DNA from: AcAMD-5 sp044343935
GTDB lineage: Bacteria; Actinomycetota; Actinomycetes; S36-B12; UBA5976
Direction: 5' to 3'
Assembly: GCA_044343935.1 (NCBI GenBank)
Contig: JBIJDU010000003.1
Span: forward strand, 1-64,000
Length of the DNA: 64,000 nucleotides
Every line of letters starts with the position of its first letter. Position 1 is the stretch's first letter. Positions 17,215-26,335 of the stretch are shown here, one piece after another. A program made the translations under genes and the position numbers. The notes under the pieces were generated by a model that was not told the DNA's origin, did no database searches, and was given only the letters and a program-made list of their open reading frames with translations.

Positions 17215-18585
17215 CTAAAAGTCTCCAATTACGGCAAGGGCAGCAGCAACTTGCTGCTGCAAAATCTCTTCGCTATCAGCTTCTACGTTCAAGCGCACCA
17301 GCGGCTCGGTGTTGCTGGCTCTCACATTTAGCCACCAAGTCTGGCTGGTAATTGTGATCCCATCTAACTCATCTAATTCATTTCCCGGTCCAAAAGCGCG
17401 CTTCACGCGATCGATTGCCGCTGTTACATCTGGTACTTTGGAATTAATTTCACCTGATTGTGGATAGCGAGCACATGATGCAATTAACTCACTAAATTTT
17501 TTATCGCTATTAGATAACTCTGCAATTGCAAACAGCGCTGCTAACATTCCAGAATCCGCAAACCAGAAATCTCGGAAATAAAAATGGCCAGAGTGCTCGC
17601 CACCAAATACCGCATTGCGCTCAGCCATTACTTGCTTAATAAACGAATGTCCAACTCGAGTTCGCACCGCATGGCCACCATGCTCGGCAATAATTTCAGG
17701 TACTGCATTGGAGCTGATTAAATTATGCACGATGGTTGCGCCTGGATTATTGAGCAGAAATCGTTTTGCAATTAACGCAGTTAGCGCACTTGGCGTCACC
17801 AGCGCACCAGTTTCATCAACTAAGAAACAGCGATCTGCATCACCATCAAATGCCAGTCCCAAATCCGCGTTAGTTTCAATTACTTTTTGTTGTAATTGAA
17901 CTAAATTAGTTGGATCAATTGGATTTGCTTCATGATTGGGAAAATTGCCATCTAACTCAAAATACATCTCAATGACTGACAGGCCTGGCAGCGCCAACAC
18001 ACTAGGTGCGGTATGACCAGCCATTCCATTACCCGCATCAACCACCACAGTTAGTGGTTTAACTTGATTTAGTCCGGCTAATTCATGTAAGAACTTGGCA
18101 TAGTCAGCCAATACGTCTTGCCTGGTAATTGAGCCAGTAGTAGCCGCCGGTTCAATACTGCCGGCAGCCACAATCTCTTTTATTTTTGCTAAGCCCGTTT
18201 CTTGACCAACTGGTTTGGCGCCAGCAAGACATAACTTAATTCCGTTATAGGCGGCTGGATTATGACTTGCAGTGAGCATCGCGCCTGGTAATTTCAACTT
18301 ACCGGATGCAAAATAAAGTTGATCAGTACTTGCCAGCCCAATATCAATCACATCAACGCCTTGCGAGTTAACGCCTGCGGCAAAAGCCTGGGCATAGCCA
18401 ACGCCGCTATCGCGCATATCGCGACCTAGCACAATGGCACCAGGGCCACCGCCAGCAACGGCAATATCTAACGCAACCACAAATGCCGCACCAACTGCTT
18501 GCACGATTTCGGCATTGAGTTCAGTGTCAACTAGGCCACGAATGTCGTAGGCCTTAAAGATTTTCGCTAATTGCGGCATTGCCAT
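17215..18585 (-). CDS. manB: Phosphomannomutase/phosphoglucomutase
   Basis: Interconverts mannose 6-phosphate and mannose 1-phosphate (and probably the glucose forms). A 456-aa alpha-D-phosphohexomutase: N-terminal IFKAYDIRG, active-site phosphoserine loop MLTASHNPAAYNGIK, metal-binding FDGDADRC, sugar-binding GGEHSGHF, and phosphate-binding RASNTEPLVRLNVEA near the C-terminus. The start could be ATG 18585 or 18579. It lies with the SIS isomerase and manC, giving a GDP-mannose supply route. Confidence 0.92.
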   Translation of the reverse strand: MAMPQLAKIFKAYDIRGLVDTELNAEIVQAVGAAFVVALDIAVAGGGPGAIVLGRDMRDSGVGYAQAFAAGVNSQGVDVIDIGLASTDQLYFASGKLKLPGAMLTASHNPAAYNGIKLCLAGAKPVGQETGLAKIKEIVAAGSIEPAATTGSITRQDVLADYAKFLHELAGLNQVKPLTVVVDAGNGMAGHTAPSVLALPGLSVIEMYFELDGNFPNHEANPIDPTNLVQLQQKVIETNADLGLAFDGDADRCFLVDETGALVTPSALTALIAKRFLLNNPGATIVHNLISSNAVPEIIAEHGGHAVRTRVGHSFIKQVMAERNAVFGGEHSGHFYFRDFWFADSGMLAALFAIAELSNSDKKFSELIASCARYPQSGEINSKVPDVTAAIDRVKRAFGPGNELDELDGITITSQTWWLNVRASNTEPLVRLNVEADSEEILQQQVAAALAVIGDF

Positions 18586-18610
18586 GTCGCCAGCGTATCT
18601 GGCTAATTAA

Positions 18611-18922
18611 TTATTCGGTAGGTGGCACTAACCGAAGTTGTGGCCTAGGCATATTGGTGCCAGCAGGATGCCGATCTCGATAACTAGTGTCGTAATCCAG
18701 ATCGGTGCCAGTTAACAGCGCCGCATCAACTTTCAATCTAACAACTTCCCAGCCAACCGGAACGGTTAGTGAATCGGTATGCGATTGGCACAAGTCGTAG
18801 CAATGTGGTTCTGGCGCTGCTGCAAGTGGACCCAGCACTGCGGTTGAGTCGGCATAGACGTAAGTCAGCGTCGCTACCGCGACCCGCTTACATGCTGGCT
18901 TAGAACACACCCGGTTACCCAC
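18611..18922 (-). CDS. DUF3499 family protein
   Basis: A small actinobacterial protein, about 103 aa from GTG 18922. It matches the family layout: CSKPACKRVAVATLTYVYA, then VLGPLA, PHCYDLCQSHTDSLTVP and GWEVVRL. Cys and His spacing (C-x4-C, C/H cluster in the middle) suggests metal binding. The frame is open to 19000, overlapping the divergent zincin gene, but homologues begin just before the first Cys, so 18922 is preferred. Function unknown. Confidence 0.85.
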   Translation of the reverse strand: MGNRVCSKPACKRVAVATLTYVYADSTAVLGPLAAAPEPHCYDLCQSHTDSLTVPVGWEVVRLKVDAALLTGTDLDYDTSYRDRHPAGTNMPRPQLRLVPPTE

Positions 18923-18954
18923 GCGCTCAAGGTAGTGGGTCTTACGCTTTTCTC

Positions 18955-19332
18955 GTGTTAAGACACAGGGATAGACATGGCCGACGACCAACTGAGCCAC
19001 TGCGCTGGGATTGGCCTGAGTTAATCAGTCAAGCCCATAACTCAATTCTGCGCAGTGTGATTAAGCGGGCACCGGAACTAGAAGCACAAATTCGAGGAAT
19101 TAGGTTCGAATTAATTGATCTACCGAACTTAACTGAATTAGAACTAGGAAACCAGCTATCACTTACAAATGCGGCAGTTACTCCAACTGGAATTCAGGTT
19201 GCCATCTTTCGCCGACCAATTGAAGTGCGAGCCAGTAGCAACAAGGGCCGTGTTTCGTTACTACGTTTTGCAATAGCCGAATCGTTAGCCGAATTACTAA
19301 ATGTTGATATCGAAATTTTTAACGAAAACTAA
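18955..19332 (+). CDS. Degenerate metallopeptidase-family (zincin) protein
   Basis: 125 aa from GTG 18955. The N-terminal RHRDRHGRRPTEPL matches the start of the actinobacterial metallopeptidase family (PF06262-like) found beside DUF3499. VAIFRRPIEVRA and the C-terminal AIAESLAELLNVD align with the segment that carries HExxH in true members. No HExxH is present here, so peptidase activity is unlikely. No ribosome-binding site is visible. Its stop overlaps the whiB stop by 4 nt. Confidence 0.7.
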   Translation: MLRHRDRHGRRPTEPLRWDWPELISQAHNSILRSVIKRAPELEAQIRGIRFELIDLPNLTELELGNQLSLTNAAVTPTGIQVAIFRRPIEVRASSNKGRVSLLRFAIAESLAELLNVDIEIFNEN

Positions 19333-19586
19333 ACTGCTTTACGACGAAGTCGTCGTCGCTCGCGCTCAGATAATCCGCCCCAGATGCCAAAGCGTTCATC
19401 GTTCTCCAAGGCGTATTCCAAACATTCGACTCGTACTTCACAAGACAAGCAAACGCGCTTTGCATCCCGAGTAGAGCCACCTTTTTCTGGGAAGAAAGCC
19501 TCTGGATCGGTTTGTGCACATAGTGCCCGCTCTTGCCAAGAAATCACTTCTAGGTCTACATCGAGCATGCGACCAACAGATGCCAT
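19329..19586 (-). CDS. whiB: WhiB-family iron-sulfur transcription factor
   Basis: 85 aa with the four [4Fe-4S] cysteines (C23, C46, C49, C55; C-x-x-C and C-x5-C spacing), the turn GIWGGL and a basic C-terminal RERRRLRRKAV for DNA contact. Position beside DUF3499 and the mannose genes matches WhiB2/WhmD, a regulator of septation and division in mycobacteria and streptomycetes. A good promoter lies just upstream. It is convergent with the zincin gene. Confidence 0.93.
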   Translation of the reverse strand: MASVGRMLDVDLEVISWQERALCAQTDPEAFFPEKGGSTRDAKRVCLSCEVRVECLEYALENDERFGIWGGLSERERRRLRRKAV

Positions 19587-19611
19587 GGAAAAATCCCTTC
19601 TAAGTGGGTGA

Positions 19612-19641
19612 ATTACACACTTGTTATTCGGTTTTAGTCAA
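19612..19641 (-). promoter_or_regulatory. Promoter of whiB
   Basis: On the minus strand, TTGACT (19636-19641) and TGTAAT (19612-19617) are separated by 18 bp, close to the housekeeping consensus. Initiation about 7 nt downstream would leave a leader of roughly 20 nt, with GGGA before the whiB ATG. Confidence 0.6.
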
Positions 19642-19656
19642 GTTTTAAGGGGAAAA

Positions 19657-19674
19657 TAGCCCTTTCGGGGGCAG
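19657..19674 (-). terminator. Weak hairpin after manC
   Basis: On the minus strand a short G/C hairpin (GCCC...GGGC around a GAAA-containing loop) is followed by TATTTT. It lies between the manC stop and the whiB promoter, where a terminator would be expected. The stem is only about 4-5 bp. Confidence 0.35.
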
Positions 19675-19712
19675 AAAATTAGTTAATCACCAGTAACTGG
19701 GGGCATATCTGG

Positions 19713-20768
19713 CTAATTTCCAGAAAGCGCTAGATCGGGCCAAACCCTTGTCCCTGGCGGAATTTCAGCCTCAATTTGGCAGTGTTCTGAAATCACAACG
19801 CGAGTTAAAGCCAGATTGTCCGCCAACTGTGATTTTGCTCCCAAAATTGAATCAAAGAGCTGTGCCCCTGCGCCAACTTGTGCTGCTGTAAAAACAATTG
19901 AGCCAGAAACCACCGCACCAGCACCAATAATGGCATCAGCTGAGATCACGGAACCACCAAAAATTATTGCCGTTGGATCTACTTTTGCGCTCGGATGAAT
20001 GATTGCTTCGGATCTAGTTTTAATCAATGGCGAAGGCACAATTTGCTGTACTAAATCCGCTGAACCTTGAATATAAGAATAAGGCGTTCCTAAATCTAAG
20101 AAATATGAATTATCCAAATAACCCAGCATCACTACCCCATCAGCTAGCGCAGCTGGAAACACTTCACGCTCAACTGATGCTGGCACCCCTGGTGCAATTC
20201 GCTGAACTAACTCATAACTCAAAATGTAACAACCAGCATTAATTTGATCGGTAACAATTTCAGCTGCAGTTTTAGGCTTTTCTAAAAACGCAGTGACTTG
20301 GCCGCTGGCATCAGTTGGTACTAAACCAAACGCACTGGGGTCCGGCACTGAAACTAGATGCAGCGAACCCGCGGCATTGCTTGCGCCATACTGAGAAATT
20401 TGTGCCTTGAGATCATGCCCGCTTAACACGTCACCGTTTAGCACAACTACTGATTCGCCAGCTGCCAGCCCGAGTTGATCAGCGGCATTTCGGATTGCAC
20501 CACCAGTGCCAAGCGGGGTTTGCTCAACGGCAACTTTTATCTCAGTGGTCAGATAATTCTCAGTGGCGAGCCAGTTATCAAATACTTCAGCTCGGTATGA
20601 AGTTGCCAACATAACTTCCGTAATCCCAGCATCAGCTAATTTCGCTATTTGGTGAGCAGTAATTGGATAACCAGCAACTGGCAACATTGGTTTTGGCGTA
20701 GCTAACGTTAATGGTCGAAGCCGAGTGCCTTCGCCACCAACTAATAAAATCGCTTTAGTGATGCTCAT
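19713..20768 (-). CDS. manC: Mannose-1-phosphate guanylyltransferase-like nucleotidyltransferase
   Basis: 351 aa. The N-terminal nucleotidyltransferase has LVGGEGTRLRPLTLATPKPM (GTP/NTP-binding signature) and VVLNGDVLSGHDL (metal-binding Asp). The C-terminal left-handed beta-helix has hexapeptide-like repeats (VDPTAIIFGGSVI, ADAIIGAGAVV). It resembles mycobacterial Rv3264c, which makes GDP-mannose. It follows the SpoIID-like gene with a one-base gap. Confidence 0.85.
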   Translation of the reverse strand: MSITKAILLVGGEGTRLRPLTLATPKPMLPVAGYPITAHQIAKLADAGITEVMLATSYRAEVFDNWLATENYLTTEIKVAVEQTPLGTGGAIRNAADQLGLAAGESVVVLNGDVLSGHDLKAQISQYGASNAAGSLHLVSVPDPSAFGLVPTDASGQVTAFLEKPKTAAEIVTDQINAGCYILSYELVQRIAPGVPASVEREVFPAALADGVVMLGYLDNSYFLDLGTPYSYIQGSADLVQQIVPSPLIKTRSEAIIHPSAKVDPTAIIFGGSVISADAIIGAGAVVSGSIVFTAAQVGAGAQLFDSILGAKSQLADNLALTRVVISEHCQIEAEIPPGTRVWPDLALSGN

Positions 20769-20769
20769 C

Positions 20770-21975
20770 TTAATTTGTCGCCGGCTTAATGTGTTCTATC
20801 CAAACCGATCTAGTTGGAATCGCTGCTCGTAAATTTCGACCAGAAAGCAGCGCTTTTTCGCCAGTTGACGAAACAGCGCGGAACATCCGAACTGAACCGC
20901 CTGGATTACGAGATGCTACTTGCACTTTAACCACATCTGGCAACTTAAATAACTTTGCTAATTGAGAAGCACTAACTGGCACGCTCCATCTAACTTGCGG
21001 CCCGGCGAGCGGATCAATTGAGAACTGATCTTCCACGCTTTTTGCCCAAGGACGTGGCGATCCCCAAACATCTTCGCTGTTCTCTGTCTTGCCGTTAGAG
21101 CGAGCGAAAAACCAAGCCGCCACCGGCTTTTGATCTAATCCGATCACTTGTCCAGCAGTTGTTCGCACTGCTTTGCGCCAATTGGCATATCCGGGCAATC
21201 GATATCTTTCACTGCCGCGCATGTTTTGATCACCAACTGAGAAGACATGACAACCACAACTTGTTTTTGCTCCAGCATTCACTGCCGTAATGGCAATACT
21301 GCGCGATGCAATTGCTTGTGCTTCTAGCGCTGCGGCTGGCCAAGTGGAGGCCACTTCCGCAACTAAATTCAAATACTCATCTTTTACCTGAAGTTTCAAT
21401 ACCGCCTGCACTGAATTTCCTCTGGCAGATAACAGCAACGGACCGAATCGATATTTAGTTGAGCTGCTATCTGCCCGTGTCAGCATTAATTCACTCTTTG
21501 GCTCTGCACTGCTAAACCCAGCCACACCAGACCATGAAATCTCCGCAGTTGGCGTTCGAACTAATTCACCGCTGCTTGCGGTAAAAACTAAGGTGCCGTT
21601 TTCTGCAGTTACGCTCATCGCTTCAAGCGAATTGATCGGGGATTCTAAGTTTGTAATTGTCAGCGAGGTTTGATCAGTTTTGCGAATTGGAACCGCTGCA
21701 ATAGTTAAGTTGGATTGATTTGCGGCAACATTGACCAGTATTGGCACCGCATCATCAACCTGAATTAACTGTGCTGCTGGGTAGTAATGCGCGAGAATTT
21801 CAGCTGCACTTCGCCCATTTTGCGCCTGCACAAATGCGCCAACCTGACTCATGCCAACGCCATGTCCCAGGCCAAATCCGGCAATTAGAAAGTTAGGAGG
21901 CGCGGGGTTGGCCGCAGCGCTAGGGACAGTAATTGCCAACAACATCAGCGCTAGTGCTGCCCGAAAAATCGCCAT
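20770..21975 (-). CDS. Secreted SpoIID/LytB-domain protein
   Basis: 401 aa with an N-terminal signal peptide (about residues 1-22, ending in AAA). Directly after it comes FGLGHGVGMSQVGAFVQAQ, the conserved glycine/His motif of SpoIID-like proteins, then ILAHYYPA. Further on, LEAQAIASRSIAIT corresponds to the amidase-enhancer segment. Family members act on peptidoglycan glycan strands or stimulate wall amidases. ATG 21975 is preferred over the TTG two codons upstream. It is divergent from the LCP gene. Confidence 0.82.
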   Translation of the reverse strand: MAIFRAALALMLLAITVPSAAANPAPPNFLIAGFGLGHGVGMSQVGAFVQAQNGRSAAEILAHYYPAAQLIQVDDAVPILVNVAANQSNLTIAAVPIRKTDQTSLTITNLESPINSLEAMSVTAENGTLVFTASSGELVRTPTAEISWSGVAGFSSAEPKSELMLTRADSSSTKYRFGPLLLSARGNSVQAVLKLQVKDEYLNLVAEVASTWPAAALEAQAIASRSIAITAVNAGAKTSCGCHVFSVGDQNMRGSERYRLPGYANWRKAVRTTAGQVIGLDQKPVAAWFFARSNGKTENSEDVWGSPRPWAKSVEDQFSIDPLAGPQVRWSVPVSASQLAKLFKLPDVVKVQVASRNPGGSVRMFRAVSSTGEKALLSGRNLRAAIPTRSVWIEHIKPATN

Positions 21976-22085
21976 GGGCAATTATTGACGGGAAAGTGTG
22001 AGAAAATCAGCCACATATTGCGCGTGGAGCAGAACTCACAGAACTTCCTAATTGAGTCATCTATTCTCGCCTCAAGGAGAGTTAA

Positions 22086-23495
22086 GTGCGGATAAAAGGT
22101 CATCGGCCATCGTTGGTGCTGTTAAGCAGCATCAGCGCTGTTACCTTGGCCATTACTTTGATATCTGGCTTGTTTGGTATTGCGCTTAGAACTGTTGCAG
22201 ATGAAGTAAATACCACCGACATCTCAGCCCAACTTGGTGATCGACCTGCTATCCCGGCATCGCCAACCGGTCCGATTGATATTTTGATTATGGGAAGCGA
22301 TACCAGGGCTGGTCAAGGCAGAAAGTACGGTCAACCTGGCTATTACACCTCAGCGCATTCTGATACTACGTTGCTTGCACATATATATGAGGATCGAAAA
22401 CGAGTATTAGTGGTTAGCATTCCGCGCGATACCATCGTTCGAATTCCAGAATGCACTAATTCCGAAGGCAAGGTTTATCCGCCAATTACAACCAGATTCA
22501 ATTACGCCTTCACTCAAGGTGGGCCTGGTTGCACCGTAAAAACAGTTGAGTCAATTACCGGTATCACCATTGAGCATTTCGCGGTACTGGATTTCCGCGG
22601 CTTTAAGGCAGTTGTCGATGCGTTAGGTGGTGTTGAAGTATGTGTGCCAGAAGATGTAAATGACAATAAGAGCAAGTTATTCATCGATGCCGGCTTGCAG
22701 ACACTAAATGGAGAAGACTCGCTGGCTTACGTTAGAACCAGATACGGCTTAGGTGATGGCGGAGATATTTCGCGAATTTCTAGACAGCAAGATTTTCTCA
22801 AGTCAATGGTCCGCAAAATTACTAGCTCGCAAGTGCTGCTTGACCCAATCCGATTATTCCGAACCTTAAATGAAGTTGCTAAATCCTTAACAACCGATCC
22901 GGCGTTGGGATCTGTTGAAAAAATGACTGCGTTAGTTCGCAGCATCGCCGGAATTGATCCCAGCAAGATTAGATTTATGACCGCACCTATCTCAACAAAT
23001 CCAAAAGATCGAAATACCGTGGTTTTTTCCAAGATTGAAGCGACCAAACTTTGGACAGCATTAGCCAATGATGAGGGTTATAACGAGCCAATTGAGTTAA
23101 CTGAGTCTCAAATTCCTGATGTACCAGTAACTACTGTCTCAGTCACTGTGCTAAATGGCACCAGCATTCCGGGTGCCGCCAGTGAAGCGGCTAATTTGTT
23201 AGGTGATGAAGGTTTCAAGATTGTCGGAACTAGAAATGCCCCTGAACCGGTTTCGGAAAGTTACATCCGAGCTAGTGAAAATCAATTACCGCAGGCCCGA
23301 ACATTAGCCAAAGCATTGGGCAACAACATTGAAATTCAAATTCAGGATTCCCGCAGTAATGACATTAAGTTATTTATTGGGTCAAATAGAGTTAATGTGA
23401 TTGGTTTTCCAAAAATTGAAGAAAAGCCAGCTACTTGGCAACAACCAAAGCCATCTGGTTCAGATGAGAAAAGTCCTTGCCTAGTTAAGAATTAG
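22086..23495 (+). CDS. LytR-CpsA-Psr (LCP) family glycopolymer ligase
   Basis: Transfers lipid-linked glycopolymers to peptidoglycan outside the membrane. 469 aa: one N-terminal membrane helix (about 12-34), an LCP domain with GSDTRAGQG, SDTTLLAHI and VSIPRDTIVRIP (the pyrophosphate-binding Asp/Arg residues), and a C-terminal LytR_C domain (TTVSVTVLNGTSIPGAA) from about residue 350. GTG 22086 is preceded by AAGGAG. It starts the plus-strand side of the glycopolymer locus. Its stop overlaps the following convergent gene by 11 nt. Confidence 0.93.
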   Translation: MRIKGHRPSLVLLSSISAVTLAITLISGLFGIALRTVADEVNTTDISAQLGDRPAIPASPTGPIDILIMGSDTRAGQGRKYGQPGYYTSAHSDTTLLAHIYEDRKRVLVVSIPRDTIVRIPECTNSEGKVYPPITTRFNYAFTQGGPGCTVKTVESITGITIEHFAVLDFRGFKAVVDALGGVEVCVPEDVNDNKSKLFIDAGLQTLNGEDSLAYVRTRYGLGDGGDISRISRQQDFLKSMVRKITSSQVLLDPIRLFRTLNEVAKSLTTDPALGSVEKMTALVRSIAGIDPSKIRFMTAPISTNPKDRNTVVFSKIEATKLWTALANDEGYNEPIELTESQIPDVPVTTVSVTVLNGTSIPGAASEAANLLGDEGFKIVGTRNAPEPVSESYIRASENQLPQARTLAKALGNNIEIQIQDSRSNDIKLFIGSNRVNVIGFPKIEEKPATWQQPKPSGSDEKSPCLVKN

Positions 23496-25713
23496 CGCTA
23501 GGTAAATCTTCAGTTAGTAGTTTGGTCCAGGCAGCATTAACTTCAGTTAAGCCATATCGGTTAGAGATTTCAGTTTGTGCTTGATTGCCTAACGCTCGCC
23601 ACTGACCATTGGCGGTTGCTTCCAAGATGAATTTGGCAGCTGCAGCTGCATCAGCATGAATCCATTTCGCATCATAAATCTGATCTGAACCTGGCCAAGG
23701 CAAAATAACTGGCACTGCGCCACTGGCGGCACCTTCGGCTGGGGCTAAATGAAAAGACTCATCATCTGATGTGGAGAGCACCCAACCTACCCGGCGTAGC
23801 CAATTCGCTACGTCAGCTCCATAGTCATCAAAAATAATGCTGCCACGAAGCAACTCACTGCGTTCAACTTCTTCAAATATTTCCCGAAACGCAACTCGCT
23901 CGGCTTCATCTCGCCAGACCCATGGCATTTGCCATGGCAATTTAGATTTGATAACTAACTTGAATCTTGGATCGGACTTTCTTAATTCTGCCAAAATTTT
24001 AATTGCCAGATCTGGCCGCTTTCGCATGGGCGCTGCACCAATTAAGCCGATGGTAAATTGCGCATCATCAAACTTAGGTCTATTCAAATCAGCGACATCA
24101 ACCCAATTAGGCACCATCACAACTCGATTTTTTGGTACTGAAGTTTTTGTCAACGTTAAGTCAGCATATGGTTTTGAGACGCAAACTAATTGATCAACCG
24201 CAGCACCATTTATGGTTTCTGGCCATGGCCGCGATAGCTCAAATCGATGCAATCGCACAATCAAGCGCTGTTTGGCTTTTTTGTGCTTGGCGTACCAAAG
24301 CGCATTACCGCCGCACCATTCGCAAACAATTACATCTGCCCATTTCAGCATTGCTTTGCTAACTCGGCCTTCATTGCGATTGATTGCCGGCCAATGATCA
24401 AACCGCAGTTCGATGCCGGGCATGCCTTGCCAGAACGCCGCAATTTTGGTGAAGAACTTAAGATCATGACTTGCCACAACAACTCGCATCGGCCGGCCGT
24501 GTTTAGCTACAAAATCCTTAACTCCCGCAGATGGCAGCGGAATGTGCTGATCCAATAACTGCTTCACCCTTGCAACTGAACTGGTCATCGAAAAAGCAGC
24601 AGTTGCATTACTAATTGCACTTGCCGCTTTAGTTAACTTATCCGGTTGCGCAACTACTTCAGCTAAAACTTTTGCAACATTCGAATTGGCGTCAACAAAC
24701 AACGGGTAATCGGAGCCAAGCAACTGCTCGTGTATCAAATTTCGATTAAGCAGCACTGGTACGCCGAGCGAACCGAACTCAAGTACTTTTGTTGATAACT
24801 CAAGCGATGCGTCTAATTCTTCCGCCCGCCAGGACATTCCCACGTGAGACTTCGCAGCTTGGGTCATTGCGGCTGCTCGAGCCATTCCGCCATGCGCAAT
24901 CACACCTGGCGTCTTTTCCAACGCAGTTTGCATTTGCGCAGCCCAGCTAGGAAGCTCTTTTGGATTGTGGACCTTGTCGCCCACCATGTTTAACTCTGCG
25001 CTTACCCCCAGTTCAGCTAACTGAGCTGGTACTTGAGTCATTTCCAAGGTATTCCAAAGTGGTGCAAATTTTCCGGTGTAGACCAGCGATAACGGATTTG
25101 CTGGGGTGCCAATCTTTTCTAGATTTAAGTTAGCTTTAGTTGGCGACTCAGCCACAATTGGCGACCAGATAGCGCACTTACCCGCAGTTTGAGCAATTGT
25201 GGCTTCTAGTAGTGCACGCAAATACTCAGTTTGACACAACATGAGATGGCTAGCTTTAGCAACTTCCCCTAACCATTTGCGACTTGCCGCATCCATCGCT
25301 GCGGCAGATTGTGGAATATCAGTTAAGTAAGTCCATAACTTACCGTGCACTACTTCAGATTTTGCCAACTGCGGTGCTAGTTTGCCACCTCGAATCATGA
25401 TTGCATCAAACAATTCTTGTTTATGTAATTTCTCAATCATTGAAACCGCATTAGGCACTGTTAGTGAATCACCTTTTGTAAAAAGTGACTTAAATTTTGA
25501 AACGGCATCAGTAAATGGATTGATGATGGTGATGTTTTCAAATTCGTTAAGTGGTAGCAATAGTCGATCTGTTGTTGGTCTTGCTTTGAGCAGAAAATAA
25601 ACATCAACGCCAGCGCGAGCGAGCACTTCAGCTGCAGATGCTGCCCAGACTGCTGAGCCATCAATAATATTCATATTGACATCGCCATAAAGCAAAATTT
25701 TTCGATTAGTCAT
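23485..25713 (-). CDS. Two-module glycosyltransferase
   Basis: 742 aa made of two GT-B-like halves. The first (about 1-385) begins LLYGDVNMNIIDGSAVWAAS and ends with a donor-site-like LEFGSLGVPVLLN block. The second (about 390-742) begins RVVVASHDLKFF, has VPNWVDVADLNRP and a C-terminal SFHLAPAEGAASGAVPVI resembling the GT4 E-x7-E region. Two glycosyl transfers by one chain are plausible; donors and acceptors are unknown. It overlaps the next upstream gene (25706-26335) by 8 nt. Confidence 0.78.
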   Translation of the reverse strand: MTNRKILLYGDVNMNIIDGSAVWAASAAEVLARAGVDVYFLLKARPTTDRLLLPLNEFENITIINPFTDAVSKFKSLFTKGDSLTVPNAVSMIEKLHKQELFDAIMIRGGKLAPQLAKSEVVHGKLWTYLTDIPQSAAAMDAASRKWLGEVAKASHLMLCQTEYLRALLEATIAQTAGKCAIWSPIVAESPTKANLNLEKIGTPANPLSLVYTGKFAPLWNTLEMTQVPAQLAELGVSAELNMVGDKVHNPKELPSWAAQMQTALEKTPGVIAHGGMARAAAMTQAAKSHVGMSWRAEELDASLELSTKVLEFGSLGVPVLLNRNLIHEQLLGSDYPLFVDANSNVAKVLAEVVAQPDKLTKAASAISNATAAFSMTSSVARVKQLLDQHIPLPSAGVKDFVAKHGRPMRVVVASHDLKFFTKIAAFWQGMPGIELRFDHWPAINRNEGRVSKAMLKWADVIVCEWCGGNALWYAKHKKAKQRLIVRLHRFELSRPWPETINGAAVDQLVCVSKPYADLTLTKTSVPKNRVVMVPNWVDVADLNRPKFDDAQFTIGLIGAAPMRKRPDLAIKILAELRKSDPRFKLVIKSKLPWQMPWVWRDEAERVAFREIFEEVERSELLRGSIIFDDYGADVANWLRRVGWVLSTSDDESFHLAPAEGAASGAVPVILPWPGSDQIYDAKWIHADAAAAAKFILEATANGQWRALGNQAQTEISNRYGLTEVNAAWTKLLTEDLPSANS

Positions 25714-26335
25714 TGGTTATCGCAGACTTGAGTTGAGTCGAATCAAAATTTGCAGCTGAGATCACTTGGTCAAAACTTAAATCAGTAACCGCATGCTCCC
25801 AATTCTTTCGCGGCGAATTTTCCCAAAATAAAACTGGAATTTGATTGCTTTGCGCAGATTTAACAATTCGAGCAAGTTGCGCTGCACGATCAGGAGCTAG
25901 TGGATTGCCAAGGTGGCGCCAAACTGAACTTACTTCGCCGGCGTTGGCAGCAATAACGACTACCTGCGGTTTAAATGGCAGCAATACATCAGCCACATCT
26001 TTATCGTGCGGCATCAGCGGCAAGACATAACAATCTTTTGCCAATTCATCAATCAGATCATCCCCTGCAACTGCGGCAACTCGAATTCCGAAATTAAACG
26101 GTGTTGCCCGGCGCACGCGTTGCAACATAGGCTCGCCTAGCTCAGTTGAGAATTGCCGATTATCCGATTCGTGCCGAAGTCGCCACAGCCGAACTAAGTT
26201 CTTCACTGCCACTAACGATCGCCTGGGATCCTTGGCGATTGCCAACAGCGCAGTGCCAACCAAATAAGCACCAGAATTTTTCAGTTGTGCTAGCTCAGCT
26301 TCCAATTTCTGGACGCGATCGGTTAATTCATTCAT
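25706..26335 (-). CDS. Coiled-coil protein with CgeB-like N-terminal fold, function unknown
   Basis: 209 aa. It opens with a coiled coil (ELTDRVQKLEAELAQL), then a basic stretch, then a Rossmann-like domain from about residue 80. KSAQSNQIPVLFWENSPRK followed by FDQVISAA recalls the N-terminal half of CgeB/DUF3880 glycosyltransferases (gIPvvFW...P...fD.vf), but no catalytic C-terminal half follows. It overlaps both neighbours (8 nt and 4 nt), so it is surely made together with the two-module glycosyltransferase and WecB. Confidence 0.55.
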   Translation of the reverse strand: MNELTDRVQKLEAELAQLKNSGAYLVGTALLAIAKDPRRSLVAVKNLVRLWRLRHESDNRQFSTELGEPMLQRVRRATPFNFGIRVAAVAGDDLIDELAKDCYVLPLMPHDKDVADVLLPFKPQVVVIAANAGEVSSVWRHLGNPLAPDRAAQLARIVKSAQSNQIPVLFWENSPRKNWEHAVTDLSFDQVISAANFDSTQLKSAITND

